Shown here: positions 37,064-45,972 of the stretch, piece after piece | Layout of the letters: each line of letters begins with the position of its first letter | Numbering within the stretch: the first letter of the stretch is position 1 | Assembly (NCBI GenBank): GCA_903822175.1 | Contig: CAIJOB010000002.1 | Coordinates: forward strand, 124,001 to 188,000 | DNA: 64,000 nucleotides | Direction: 5' to 3' | From: an uncultured Alphaproteobacteria bacterium | Lineage (GTDB): Bacteria > Pseudomonadota > Alphaproteobacteria > Caulobacterales > Caulobacteraceae | The notes under the pieces: model-generated | The model's database searches: none | Told to the model about the DNA's origin: nothing | What the model saw: only the letters and a program-made list of their open reading frames with translations | Position numbers and translations under genes: made by a program

Positions 37064-38206
37064 ATGCCGTCGTCGTTCACGTTCGAGTCCATCACCGCGG
37101 CCCAGGCCCTGGCGATCACGCCCGCCGATGCGTTGTTTTTCTTCAGTAATCCGCCGAACAGCAGCATCCACGCCTCGGCGGCGACGGTGATCTACGACAG
37201 CCCCTCCCTGGTCACCATCTCGGTGGGCGGGCATTCGGTCGATTTCGGGGTCGGGATCGAGGGCGCGAGCCTGGCGGGGCATCTGGGCTTTTTCGACACC
37301 TCGAGCCTCTACATCGGCGACACCAGTTCGAACGCGATCACGGCCGGCGCCGCCGTCGGCAGCGCGCTGTTCGGCGGCGACGGCAACGACAGCCTGCAGG
37401 GCGGCGGATCGTTCGACCTGATGCAAGGGAACGCCGGCAATGACAGCCTGCAGTCCACGGGCGGCTTCAGCACGCTCTATGGCGGCCAGGGCGACGACAC
37501 GATCGTCGTGTCCGGCGCCAGCAACTTCGTCCAGGCCAACAAGGGAAACGATACGATCCAGGGCCAGGCGCTGGGCGTCGACACCCTGCTGGGCGGCCAG
37601 GGCGACGACCACATCAGCGGCGGCGGCGTCCTCGACGGTAACCTGGGCGACGATGTCCTGACCGGCACCGGACAGCTGCTCGGCGAGGATGGCAACGACA
37701 CCCTGGTCTCGCCGGGATCGCACGACGTGCTGAACGGCGGCAACGGCAATGACTCTCTGTCAGGCGCGCACGGCGCGGAGTCGATGAACGGCGGGGCCGG
37801 CGACGACACCATCGATGGCGGTTCCACCGCCAGCACGCTGGCGGGCGGCGGCGGCTCGGACAAGTTCATCGTCGGCATCGGCCTGAGCGCCGTGGCGGCC
37901 GGCAGCGGGCCGCAGATCGTCGACTGGGACGGCGCGCACGACACCCTCAGCTTTTCGGGTTTCGCACTCACCCCGCCGTTCCCCGGCGGGCCTCTTCCGG
38001 TTCCAACCTTCGCGACCGCGACCGCCCCGGACTACGCCTCCGCCCTCAGCGCGGCGGGCGCGATGGCCGCCACCGGGGTCACTTTCGTCGAGGTGCAGGT
38101 CGGCGCCAACGTCTTCGTCTTCGCCGCCAATCCGGATGCGGTGGCGGCGGAGGTTGAGCTGGTCGGTCGCAGCCTCGCCGACTTCACGGTCCATAATCTG
38201 GTCTGA
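37064..38206 (+). CDS. RTX calcium-binding repeat protein B (tandem paralogue)
   Basis: A 380-residue paralogue of the gene 20 bases upstream. It opens MPSSFTFESITAAQALAITPADA, shares the repeat register (GNAGNDSLQ, LYGGQGDDTI, ANKGNDTI, DTLLGGQGDDHISGGG, LDGNLGDDVL, GQLLGEDGNDTL), then IVDWDGAHDTLSFSGF, VQVGANVFVFA and the end VELVGRSLADFTVHNLV. AGGGG precedes the ATG. The two genes are almost certainly one transcript and a local duplication. The type I exporter is not in the window. Confidence 0.82.
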   Translation: MPSSFTFESITAAQALAITPADALFFFSNPPNSSIHASAATVIYDSPSLVTISVGGHSVDFGVGIEGASLAGHLGFFDTSSLYIGDTSSNAITAGAAVGSALFGGDGNDSLQGGGSFDLMQGNAGNDSLQSTGGFSTLYGGQGDDTIVVSGASNFVQANKGNDTIQGQALGVDTLLGGQGDDHISGGGVLDGNLGDDVLTGTGQLLGEDGNDTLVSPGSHDVLNGGNGNDSLSGAHGAESMNGGAGDDTIDGGSTASTLAGGGGSDKFIVGIGLSAVAAGSGPQIVDWDGAHDTLSFSGFALTPPFPGGPLPVPTFATATAPDYASALSAAGAMAATGVTFVEVQVGANVFVFAANPDAVAAEVELVGRSLADFTVHNLV

Positions 38207-38242
38207 GGCGGCCCAGGCGGGTTCACCGAAGCGGCGGCTTAG

Positions 38243-39499
<1,257 letters not shown>

Positions 39500-39501
39500 C
39501 C

Positions 39502-39921
39502 GTGGCGGCCGGGCCGCAGGATCCCGCGGTCCGGGCCGTCTTTGAGGCCTATCCATCTGACGTGCGCGCCGCCCTCCTCGACCTGCGCCGGCTGATCCTG
39601 GAGACCGCCAAGGCGACGCCCGGCGTAGGCGATCTGACCGAAGCCCTGCGGTGGGGCCAGCCGTCCTATCTGCCCCAAGCGTCCAAGAGCGGGACGACCA
39701 TCCGCATAGATGCGGTCAAGGCCTCACCCGGCGCCTACGCCCTCTATGTGAACTGCAAGACCAGCCTATTGGAGAGCTACCGGCATCTCTATCCGGATGC
39801 TTTCGGCTTCGAGGGGAACCGCGCCCTGCTGTTCGACGCCACCAGGCCGCCGCCCGAGGACGCGCTGCGCCACTGCATTGCGCTGGCGTTGACCTACCAC
39901 CGCGCCAAGGCGGCGGCTTAG
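39502..39921 (+). CDS. DUF1801 domain protein
   Basis: A 139-residue protein starting at GTG 39502, two bases after the aminotransferase stop. AVFEAYPSDVRAALLDLRRLILETAKATPGVGDLTEALRWGQPSY is the YdhG/DUF1801 pattern, followed by TTIRIDAVKASPGAYALYVNCKT. The fold is like iron-sulfur-cluster chaperone CyaY-like or YjbR-like small proteins; role unknown. Its stop overlaps the stop of the convergent M28 peptidase gene in TTAG. Confidence 0.82.
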   Translation: MAAGPQDPAVRAVFEAYPSDVRAALLDLRRLILETAKATPGVGDLTEALRWGQPSYLPQASKSGTTIRIDAVKASPGAYALYVNCKTSLLESYRHLYPDAFGFEGNRALLFDATRPPPEDALRHCIALALTYHRAKAAA

Positions 39922-41306
39922 GGCTTCATCCCCGGCAGCCAGTCGGGCTTGAAGTCACTGTTTAAGAGCCAGGTCACCGGCCCGACCATCGAACCGATCA
40001 CCGTATCCATGAACTTCAGGTCTACGTGGGCCAGGTCGTCGGTCGCGGCGTGATAGGTCGGTGGCACCGGCCAGGCGCTGACCGTCTGGGCGACCACCCC
40101 CTTCAGCGCCAGCTGGTAGTTGTCCGACCGCTCGAAGAACCGCTGGCCCGGATAGAGGTCCGGTCCGACGTGCGCGCCGTGCTCCAAAAGGGTCGGCCCC
40201 AGGTTCGTCCGTTCCCAACCGGTCAGCATCAGGGCGCCCGGCCGCTGCGGGTCGTCGACCCCGATCATCTCGAACTCCAGGTTGGCGATCAGGTCGCTGA
40301 GCACCATCGGCGGATGGGCCATGATGTACTGGGCGCCGAGCTCGCCCTCCTCCTCGCAGCCGAACAGGCCGAAGTAGACGGTCCGCTTGGGCCTGGCCCC
40401 ACTGCCCAGGATGCGGGCGAACTCCAGCACCGCCGCGGTTCCCGAGGCGTCATCGTTGGCCCCGTGAAAGATCACGCCCTTGCGCACGCCCAGGTGGTCG
40501 TAGTGCGCGGTCAACAGCAGGGCGTGGCGATCGGCGTCCGGCGCCGAGCCGTGCAGCACACCCACCACATTGTAGGTCGTCCGCTCGCGGGGCGCGGCGC
40601 GCGGCGCATTCAGGGTCGCCTCGCCGCCGGCCATGGCGCGCAGCTTCTGCATGCCCTCGGGCGTCGCGAAGATGGTCGTGCCGAGGCGCGGCCCGGCGGC
40701 GCGCTGGGTGACGCCCACCACCTGGGTGCGGCCCGGGCCCCGGGCGGCCAGCTCGTCCCAGTGCTCGGTGACCTGCTCATTGGCCGGTGCGATCACCGCC
40801 GCAGCGCCCGCCCGCAGCAGGATCTGGACGCCGGGCAGGTCGTGGATCGGCGTGTCGAACACCACGATCTTGCCCTGCACCATCTCCGGCGCGACGCGGG
40901 AGTCGGTCACCACCACCAGTGGGCCGGAGAGCGCCTCCGGCGGCTCCAGCACCAGGACGTCATGGCCCTGCGCCAACGACAGCATCGCATCGCCCTTGCG
41001 GACCTCCAGGCTCGGCGGCTGGGCGGCGGTCGGGGTCACGATCTGCACCGGCTGCAGCCAGGTGTCTCTTCCGAACGCCGGTTCGATCTTCGACTTCCTC
41101 AGGGTGTCGACGATGAAACGGGCGGCGGCGTGCTCATCGTCGGTGCCGCAGCCGCGGCCGTGCAGTTCATCGCCCGCCAGATGCTCCAGATTGGCCTTCA
41201 CGCACTCGGCGCAGACAGTGGGCGCCTTGGCGGCGTTGGAGATGGGCGGCGCAAGGGCCGTGGCGGCGGCCACAAGGGCGGCCGTGAACAGGACTGAGGA
41301 CTTCAC
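39918..41306 (-). CDS. Secreted M28 family zinc peptidase
   Basis: A 462-residue exported metallopeptidase. A signal peptide (VKSSVLFTAALVAAATALAPPISNAA) begins at GTG 41306, which has GGAG upstream; an in-frame ATG at 41345 would place basic residues before it. The catalytic domain carries the metal ligands in TAHYDHLGV, NDDASGTAAVLEFARIL, the Glu pair in FGLFGCEEEGELGAQYI and YHAATDDLAHVD near the end. A protease-associated (PA) insert lies between (about residues 90-210). Likely a periplasmic aminopeptidase for nutrient peptides. Confidence 0.9.
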   Translation of the reverse strand: MKSSVLFTAALVAAATALAPPISNAAKAPTVCAECVKANLEHLAGDELHGRGCGTDDEHAAARFIVDTLRKSKIEPAFGRDTWLQPVQIVTPTAAQPPSLEVRKGDAMLSLAQGHDVLVLEPPEALSGPLVVVTDSRVAPEMVQGKIVVFDTPIHDLPGVQILLRAGAAAVIAPANEQVTEHWDELAARGPGRTQVVGVTQRAAGPRLGTTIFATPEGMQKLRAMAGGEATLNAPRAAPRERTTYNVVGVLHGSAPDADRHALLLTAHYDHLGVRKGVIFHGANDDASGTAAVLEFARILGSGARPKRTVYFGLFGCEEEGELGAQYIMAHPPMVLSDLIANLEFEMIGVDDPQRPGALMLTGWERTNLGPTLLEHGAHVGPDLYPGQRFFERSDNYQLALKGVVAQTVSAWPVPPTYHAATDDLAHVDLKFMDTVIGSMVGPVTWLLNSDFKPDWLPGMKP

Positions 41307-41409
41307 CGAGGCTCCGGAACGTACCGGGCGACGGCGTCGCCCCATGTCAACCGGTCGAGGTTGGCATGGGGCTTAGCGTTACGCCAGACGGCGCGCGCCC
41401 AGACGCGCC

Positions 41410-41646
41410 CTAGTGCTTGGTGCGCCACGCGGCCTTGGCGGCCTCCTTGGTCATGCTGAGGCGGACGGTGTCGTCGTCGATCATCTCGACCCAGCTCACA
41501 GGGATCATGTGGTGCTTGAGGCCGGACGCGATATCGAGCTTGGTCAGTTCGATCTCATCGCCCATCACCTTGTCGACGCGCCCGACATGGCCGCCGTCGG
41601 AGCCCACCACGTCCATGTGTTCACGGATTTGGGTTGCTTCAATCAT
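41410..41646 (-). CDS. DUF2171 domain small protein
   Basis: A 78-residue PRC-barrel-like protein: IREHMDVVGSDGGHVGRVDKVMGDEIELTKLD and HHMIPVSWVEMIDDDTVRLSMTKEAA are the DUF2171 signature. Such proteins are often stress-induced in alphaproteobacteria; function not established. A strong GAGGAGAC precedes the ATG. It is divergent from the DUF4169 gene by 64 bp. Confidence 0.85.
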   Translation of the reverse strand: MIEATQIREHMDVVGSDGGHVGRVDKVMGDEIELTKLDIASGLKHHMIPVSWVEMIDDDTVRLSMTKEAAKAAWRTKH

Positions 41647-41710
41647 TGTCTCGTCTCCTCAAAGCGGTTGATGCTTGGGGTAACGACACGAAGCCAAGGA
41701 AAGTTCGCCG

Positions 41711-41887
41711 ATGGCCGAACCGATCAATCTCAATCAGGCCCGCAAGGCGCGCGCCAAGGCGGAAGCCAAGGCCAAGGGCGCGCAGAACCGAACCCTGTTC
41801 GGACTGAAGAAGACCGAAAAGATCGTCGCCGAGATGGAAGCCCTCCGCGCGCAGCGGAAGCTGGATCAGGCCAAGCGCGAGGATTGA
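41711..41887 (+). CDS. DUF4169 family protein
   Basis: A 58-residue, very basic protein reading MAEPINLNQARKARAKA and ending KLDQAKRED. The INLxxARKARAKAEAKAKGAQNR pattern with LFGLKKTEK is the DUF4169 signature. It has AAGGAAAG before the ATG. In related genomes I expect a ribbon-helix-helix gene of the RHH_4 type immediately downstream; here that partner lies 2.4 kb away (44317) with a phospholipase C-like and a Coq4-like gene in between. Confidence 0.75.
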   Translation: MAEPINLNQARKARAKAEAKAKGAQNRTLFGLKKTEKIVAEMEALRAQRKLDQAKRED

Positions 41888-41912
41888 GGGCGCTCCGCCT
41901 CCCCCCCGATCG

Positions 41913-43310
41913 CTAGGCCCGCCGGGGCCGCGAGCCGGGTTCTTGGGTCGGGAGAGACTGGACAGCCGGAACGATGGGGTCGGGCTTGGTCTTGGTCCGC
42001 GCCAGCGCCGCCTGCAGCGCCGGTGCGGTTTCCGGCAGTTGCGGGATCTCCAGGTTGGGCGACGCGCCAAAGCCAAACGTGGTGGTCATGTCGCCCACCG
42101 TCCTGCGCCGCCAGGCCGACAGGTTGGCGACCTCGACGCCGAACCGCGCTTCGATCAGCTTCAGGGTCGAGGTGTGGTCAAGCGTGGTCCCACAGGCGTA
42201 GCCGCCGCGGCTGAACGGCGAAATGACCAGGCAAGGCACGCGGAAGCCCAGGCCGACCGGTAGGCCGTGGACGAACTCGTCGGGCGTGCCAGGCGGCGGG
42301 GTCGGCGGCGCGACATGGTCGAACTGGCCGTCGTTCTCGTCGTAATTGAGGATGACCGCGGTGCGCGCCCAGAGCTTGGGATTGGACCACAGCGCGCTGA
42401 GGATCTGGGCGGTGTGGTCCTCGCCAGCGGCCGGCAGATAGGACGGGTGCTCGCTGACGGTGGCTGGCGGGACGATCCAGGTCACCTGGGGAATGTTCCC
42501 CGTCCTCAAGTCGGCGAGCAGGGTCTCGAAGGGGCGGTCGCGGATGGCGTTGTCGTAGAGCGGCGAGGTCTCCGGCAGGCCCTGGTACTGGGTGAAGTAC
42601 TTCAGGACGTTGCAGCCGTAGTCGTCGGTGTCGTGATAGACGCGCCAGCTGATCCCGGCCCGCTGCAGCCGCTCCGGATAGGTCTCCCAGCGATAGGCCT
42701 TGCCGGAATTGTCCAGCGCCGGCTCACCGTATTTCCCCGCCGGATCGACGGTCGCGGTCATCAGGTAGAAGCGGTTGGGATGGGTCGGGCCGAACACCGA
42801 GCAGTGATAGCCGTCGCAGAGCGTGAAGGCCTCGGCCAGCCCGTAATAGTAGGGCAGATCCTCGCGCGTCATGTACCCCATGGTCAGCGGACCGAAGTCA
42901 CCGTCGGCGGCCCGGTGCGCCGGCAGCCACATGTCCATGCCGCCGGCGTTCCAGGCGACATGCTGCGCGCCCCAGCTGTGGCTGAGGTCGTGATAGTGCT
43001 GGCCATTGGTGCTCAGCGTGTTCACCGGGAACGGCAGCACGTGCCCATCCGGATGCAGGTCGTCCCTTTGCTGGAACCGGCTGGTTCCGTCGGCGTGGCG
43101 CGCGGTCGGGTCGCCGAAGCCGCGCACGCCGCGTAAGGATCCGAAGTAGTGATCGAAGGAGCGGTTCTCCTTCATCAGGATGATGATGTGGTCGATGTCG
43201 CTGAGCTTCGAGGGCGGCCCAGCAGCCGCGGCCAGGGCCGGCCCGGCCGCGCCGGCGGCCGTGGCGGCTGCGGCGGCCTGGATGAAGCGGCGACGGATGA
43301 GGTCGGTCAT
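41913..43310 (-). CDS. Tat-exported phospholipase C / acid phosphatase-like phosphoesterase
   Basis: A 465-residue enzyme with a Tat signal (IRRRFIQAAAAATAAGAAGPALA) and the phosphoesterase-family start DHIIILMKENRSFDHYFGSLRG (about residues 39-60), where Glu-Asn and the following His/Asp bind metal. Further motifs are YHCSVFGPTHPNRFYLMTA with the nucleophilic position, ILNYDENDGQFDHVAPP and RVPCLVISPFSRGG. These place it with bacterial PLC and AcpA. It hydrolyses phosphodiesters or phosphomonoesters of lipids in the periplasm, releasing phosphate. The ATG at 43310 has GGGGGA upstream. Shares its strand with the Coq4-like gene 110 bp upstream. Confidence 0.9.
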   Translation of the reverse strand: MTDLIRRRFIQAAAAATAAGAAGPALAAAAGPPSKLSDIDHIIILMKENRSFDHYFGSLRGVRGFGDPTARHADGTSRFQQRDDLHPDGHVLPFPVNTLSTNGQHYHDLSHSWGAQHVAWNAGGMDMWLPAHRAADGDFGPLTMGYMTREDLPYYYGLAEAFTLCDGYHCSVFGPTHPNRFYLMTATVDPAGKYGEPALDNSGKAYRWETYPERLQRAGISWRVYHDTDDYGCNVLKYFTQYQGLPETSPLYDNAIRDRPFETLLADLRTGNIPQVTWIVPPATVSEHPSYLPAAGEDHTAQILSALWSNPKLWARTAVILNYDENDGQFDHVAPPTPPPGTPDEFVHGLPVGLGFRVPCLVISPFSRGGYACGTTLDHTSTLKLIEARFGVEVANLSAWRRRTVGDMTTTFGFGASPNLEIPQLPETAPALQAALARTKTKPDPIVPAVQSLPTQEPGSRPRRA

Positions 43311-43420
43311 GGCTGTCCCCCGCTCCGCAACTCCACTGGCGCCATGAAGCCGAAGAGGATGACAGTTTTGCCCTCGAGTCCGGGGGCGTCCACTTAAAAA
43401 GCTTGTGGAGTTGTCCGCCC

Positions 43421-44179
43421 CTAGGCCGCGATCGGCAGGGAGTCGTCGCGGGCTTCGGCGGGGATCGAGTCGTAGATCGTCGCGGGGGTGATGTTCAGGC
43501 GGCGGCGCGCGGCGTCCAGCGGTTCGCTCATCAGCCGCTCGTAGTCCTCGCCGAGCAGCCACTTGGCGGCCTTGCCGCGGCGATAGCCCTGCCAGATCGC
43601 CTTCACGTAGGGGTGCGTCCTGGCCTTGCGGGCCCGGGATGCGGCGCCGACGGCGATCAGCGCCCAGCCGAGGCCGCCCGTCTGGGCGAAGGAGAAGCCC
43701 ACCAGGCAGGCCTCGCCCAGGCCGTCGCGGTGATAGCCCGACAGGATGTGCCAGATGTCGTGGACGTCGCGGGTGCGGCGGCCCATCCAGGCATAGGGGT
43801 GCTGTTCGTCCACGTGGGCCGCGCCGAGCCGGCTGATCTCGACCAGGCCGTCGGCAGAGAGCTGCTCTTCGCGGATGAAGCTGCGGTAGGCGGCGCCCAC
43901 GCTGCCCTCCGGCAAGCTGTCGAGCCAGGCGTCGTCCATCAGCAGCGTGGCGAATTCCTGCCGCTGGAAGGCGATGCGACCGCCCTGCTGGGTCTCCAGC
44001 AGGCGCAGGTAGCCCTTGGCGGTCGAGGTGCCGTTCAGCGCGCGCATGATCTCGAAGACCGCGGTTGTGTCTTCCTTGTCGTTCAGCAGGCGGCGCAGCG
44101 ATTTCAGCGCATGGCCCCACTCCAGCTTCGGCGAGGTAGTGCGGAAGGCCGGACGCTCGGCGGCTTCGATCATGGCCAT
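43421..44179 (-). CDS. Coq4-like ubiquinone biosynthesis family protein
   Basis: A 252-residue protein with the Coq4 zinc motif HDxxHx11E seen as HDIWHILSGYHRDGLGE (about residues 141-157), flanked by the expected helices (YAWMGRRTRDVHDIWH; QTGGLGWALIAVGAASRARKARTHPYVKAIWQGYRRG). Coq4 acts in ubiquinone head-group modification in mitochondria and in some bacteria; here it could replace or supplement Ubi enzymes. The ATG at 44179 has AGGAC upstream; GTG 44194 is an alternative. Two TGACG-N4-CGTCA operators lie immediately upstream. Confidence 0.85.
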   Translation of the reverse strand: MAMIEAAERPAFRTTSPKLEWGHALKSLRRLLNDKEDTTAVFEIMRALNGTSTAKGYLRLLETQQGGRIAFQRQEFATLLMDDAWLDSLPEGSVGAAYRSFIREEQLSADGLVEISRLGAAHVDEQHPYAWMGRRTRDVHDIWHILSGYHRDGLGEACLVGFSFAQTGGLGWALIAVGAASRARKARTHPYVKAIWQGYRRGKAAKWLLGEDYERLMSEPLDAARRRLNITPATIYDSIPAEARDDSLPIAA

Positions 44180-44209
44180 GGGACGGGTCCTCACTCAGGC
44201 TGACGAGGG

Positions 44210-44266
44210 AAAGATGACGCCTCCGTCAACTTCATGCAAGCGAAAAGATGACGCCTCCGTCAACTT
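44210..44266. promoter_or_regulatory. Twin operators TGACG-N4-CGTCA in the Coq4-like/RHH divergent promoter
   Basis: A 23-base sequence occurs twice (44210-44232 and 44244-44266), spaced 34 bp start to start, about three helical turns. Each copy contains the perfect inverted repeat TGACGCCTCCGTCA (44214-44227 and 44248-44261). Read on the minus strand each copy includes TTGACG, a -35-like hexamer, so a repressor here would cover the Coq4-like promoter and possibly the RHH promoter too. No TetR-type regulator is adjacent. Confidence 0.65.
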
Positions 44267-44316
44267 TGCCGAAAGAGCCCTTGCTGAGGACTTCCGAACG
44301 GCGGACATATCAGGCC

Positions 44317-44532
44317 ATGGCGAGTTTAAGAAAACGCTCCGTCCAGCTCTCGGGCCACCAGACCTCCATCGCCCTGGAACCGGAGTTCTGGGCGGTGCTG
44401 GAAGCGATGGCCGCCGCGCAGACCCTGAGCCTCGCCGCCCTGATCGGCCGCATCGACGACGCCCGCGCCGGCCGGCCGCTGGCTTCGGCGTGCCGGCTGG
44501 CGGCTCTGGCCTTCGCTCAGGACCGTCCCTAG
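44317..44532 (+). CDS. Ribbon-helix-helix (RHH_4 type) protein
   Basis: A 71-residue protein MASLRKRSVQLSGHQTSIA...LEPEFWAVLEAMAAAQTLSLAALIGRIDDARAG. The KRSVxLxGHxTSIxLEPEFW strand followed by two helices is the RHH_4 (ribbon-helix-helix) pattern, so it may bind DNA as a dimer. Usually found with DUF4169. It is divergent from the Coq4-like gene and could be controlled by, or even bind, the twin operators; unproven. Its stop makes a CTAG tail overlap with the HAAS-like gene. Confidence 0.82.
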   Translation: MASLRKRSVQLSGHQTSIALEPEFWAVLEAMAAAQTLSLAALIGRIDDARAGRPLASACRLAALAFAQDRP

Positions 44533-45134
44533 CCCCGCCCGCGCCGGGCGACGCTGCGCATATGGCGCACGCTGACGATGCCGAAGCGCCAGGCGAGCCA
44601 GCCGATCACCACGCCGCCCACGACCCCGATCGGCATGATCCACCAGCCCAGCAGCTCGTGGCCGTGCGGGGCGGGAAACTCAACGCCCAGCGCCATCGTG
44701 TGCCCGAATTGAGGGTCGTCGCTCCACCACAGGCCCGCATGGTCCGGCAGGAAGGGTTTCACCGCCGCCGTAACGATGAGCGACAGGGCGACCCCGTAGC
44801 AGGTGAACGACACAAGGAAGACGAAGAAGCCGTAGAGGCTCAGGCCCGCCAGCCGGGTCACCCCCCAGAACACGCTAAGCGGCGAGCGATGGGTCTCCAG
44901 ATGAGCAACGACGCGTTCGGTGACGTTTAGGCGGGCGACCTCCTTGGGCGTGCCAAGCTCGGCGATAGCTGCCTCGACACGTTGCGGTGTGAGCACGCCG
45001 TCGACCTTGTCCAGGACGTGGCTGTAGAGCTCGGCGATCACCTCACGCGCCTCGGCGTCGGGCAGGCCGTTGAGGTGGCGCTGGACCTGGGCCAGGTAGG
45101 TCTCCAGGTGCGCCTTGCCGGCGTCGTTACTCAT
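44529..45134 (-). CDS. HAAS/DUF1700-like membrane protein paired with PadR
   Basis: A 201-residue protein with a cytoplasmic helical HAAS-type domain (LETYLAQVQRHLNGLPDAEAREVIAELYSHVLDK, about residues 9-45; then VEAAIAELGTPKEVA) and two or three C-terminal helices (GFFVFLVSFTCYGVALSLIVTAA; WWIMPIGVVGGVVIGWLAW). Proteins with this domain are normally encoded next to PadR regulators; here the ATG overlaps the PadR stop as ATGA. Its function is probably linked to that regulator's signal, but is not established. Confidence 0.82.
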   Translation of the reverse strand: MSNDAGKAHLETYLAQVQRHLNGLPDAEAREVIAELYSHVLDKVDGVLTPQRVEAAIAELGTPKEVARLNVTERVVAHLETHRSPLSVFWGVTRLAGLSLYGFFVFLVSFTCYGVALSLIVTAAVKPFLPDHAGLWWSDDPQFGHTMALGVEFPAPHGHELLGWWIMPIGVVGGVVIGWLAWRFGIVSVRHMRSVARRGRG

Positions 45135-45508
45135 TTCGTCTCTCCAATTTCCAAGGGGGCGAGCAGCCGCTCCAGCCCCGCGGCGAAGGTTCGCCAGCTG
45201 CGCGCCATCTCGCGCACCCTCAGCCGGCCGGGATCGGTGAGGCGGTAGTATTTGCGCGGGTGACCCGCCTCGGCCTCCACCCACTCGGAGTCCACCAGCC
45301 CCTCGGCCTTCATACGGCTGAGCAGCGGATAGATGGTGCCCTCCGGGATCGACATCCCAGCCTGGCTGTCCAGCCGGCGCAGGATTTCCAGGCCATAGAG
45401 ACGGTCGGGCCAGAGAATGGCGAGGACGGCGAGACCCAGGCCGCCCTTGCGCACCTGAATCTCCCATTTGCCGAGTTCGTCGGCCGGTTCGGTTGGTTGA
45501 TCGTTCAT
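45131..45508 (-). CDS. PadR family transcriptional regulator
   Basis: A 125-residue winged-helix protein: KGGLGLAVLAILWPDRLYGLEILRRLDSQAGMSIPEGTIYPLLSRMKAEGLVDSEWVEAEAGHPRKYYRLTDPGRLRV is the PadR signature (residues about 21-98), with a short C-terminal dimerisation helix. PadR proteins repress detoxification or envelope genes. It is coupled to the downstream membrane gene and has a palindrome over its ribosome-binding site (45514-45534), so self-repression is likely. Confidence 0.93.
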   Translation of the reverse strand: MNDQPTEPADELGKWEIQVRKGGLGLAVLAILWPDRLYGLEILRRLDSQAGMSIPEGTIYPLLSRMKAEGLVDSEWVEAEAGHPRKYYRLTDPGRLRVREMARSWRTFAAGLERLLAPLEIGETK

Positions 45509-45513
45509 GCATC

Positions 45514-45534
45514 ATACCTTGCTTATCTAGGTAT
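45514..45534 (-). promoter_or_regulatory. PadR-type operator overlapping the padR ribosome-binding site
   Basis: On the minus strand ATACCT-N9-AGGTAT, perfect 6-bp arms, ends 5 bases before the PadR start codon. The right arm supplies the AAGG used as ribosome-binding site. ATAC...GTAT palindromes are typical PadR operators, so autorepression is the simplest reading. Confidence 0.6.
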
Positions 45535-45609
45535 CGTGCGTCAAATGTCTTTTGCGTAATGAAGCGGGGCGCCTGCGGGACGCGCCGAGCCGTGGTACGC
45601 AGGCGATCT

Positions 45610-45972
45610 ATGTTCGCCGCCCCGCCCCACATCGAAGCCCCGCCGCCCCCTGCCCCGCCCGACCTCTCCGCGGTTCAGCAGTCGGACCTGGAGTGCCTGA
45701 GCATCGGCTTCGTGCTGGCCAACGCCACCCACGCCGGCGTCCCTAGTCCGTCCGGCGCGCGGCTGGTGCGGGTCTATCTCGGCCGGCTGCGCGGCAGCGA
45801 TCCGTCGCGGGAGTGGCTGCGGATGGTCGTGCCGGATTCGGAGATGAGCTACGGCTGGTTCCTCAGCCGTCTGCGCGACTGCCAGCGCCCCCTGCGCCCG
45901 GCCGGCGTGCGCGCCGCGCCCACCCAGGCCGCCCCGCCGACACCCTCTCCGGCGACACCCGCAGGCGGCTAG
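45610..45972 (+). CDS. Hypothetical protein, proline-rich
   Basis: A 120-residue protein from the ATG at 45610 (AGGCGA upstream). Proline-rich ends (EAPPPPAPPDLS; TQAAPPTPSPATPAGG) flank a central folded segment SDLECLSIGFVLANATHAGVPSPSGARLVRVYLGRLRGSDPSREWLR. I do not recognise a family with certainty. The stop codon TAG at 45970-45972 has its last base as the first base of the 18-bp terminal repeat of the element that follows, so the natural C-terminus may have been changed by that insertion. Confidence 0.6.
   Translation: MFAAPPHIEAPPPPAPPDLSAVQQSDLECLSIGFVLANATHAGVPSPSGARLVRVYLGRLRGSDPSREWLRMVVPDSEMSYGWFLSRLRDCQRPLRPAGVRAAPTQAAPPTPSPATPAGG

Noticed and set aside
42171..44120. A continuous open frame fusing the phospholipase C-like protein with upstream residues to 735 aa
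   Set aside because: The Tat signal peptide starts at 43310; the extra part is an off-frame shadow of the Coq4-like gene.
44535..45632. A 367-residue frame joining PadR region and the HAAS-like protein
   Set aside because: The N-terminal part is out of frame with PadR and lacks any resemblance; the ATG at 45134 fits the usual PadR/HAAS overlap.
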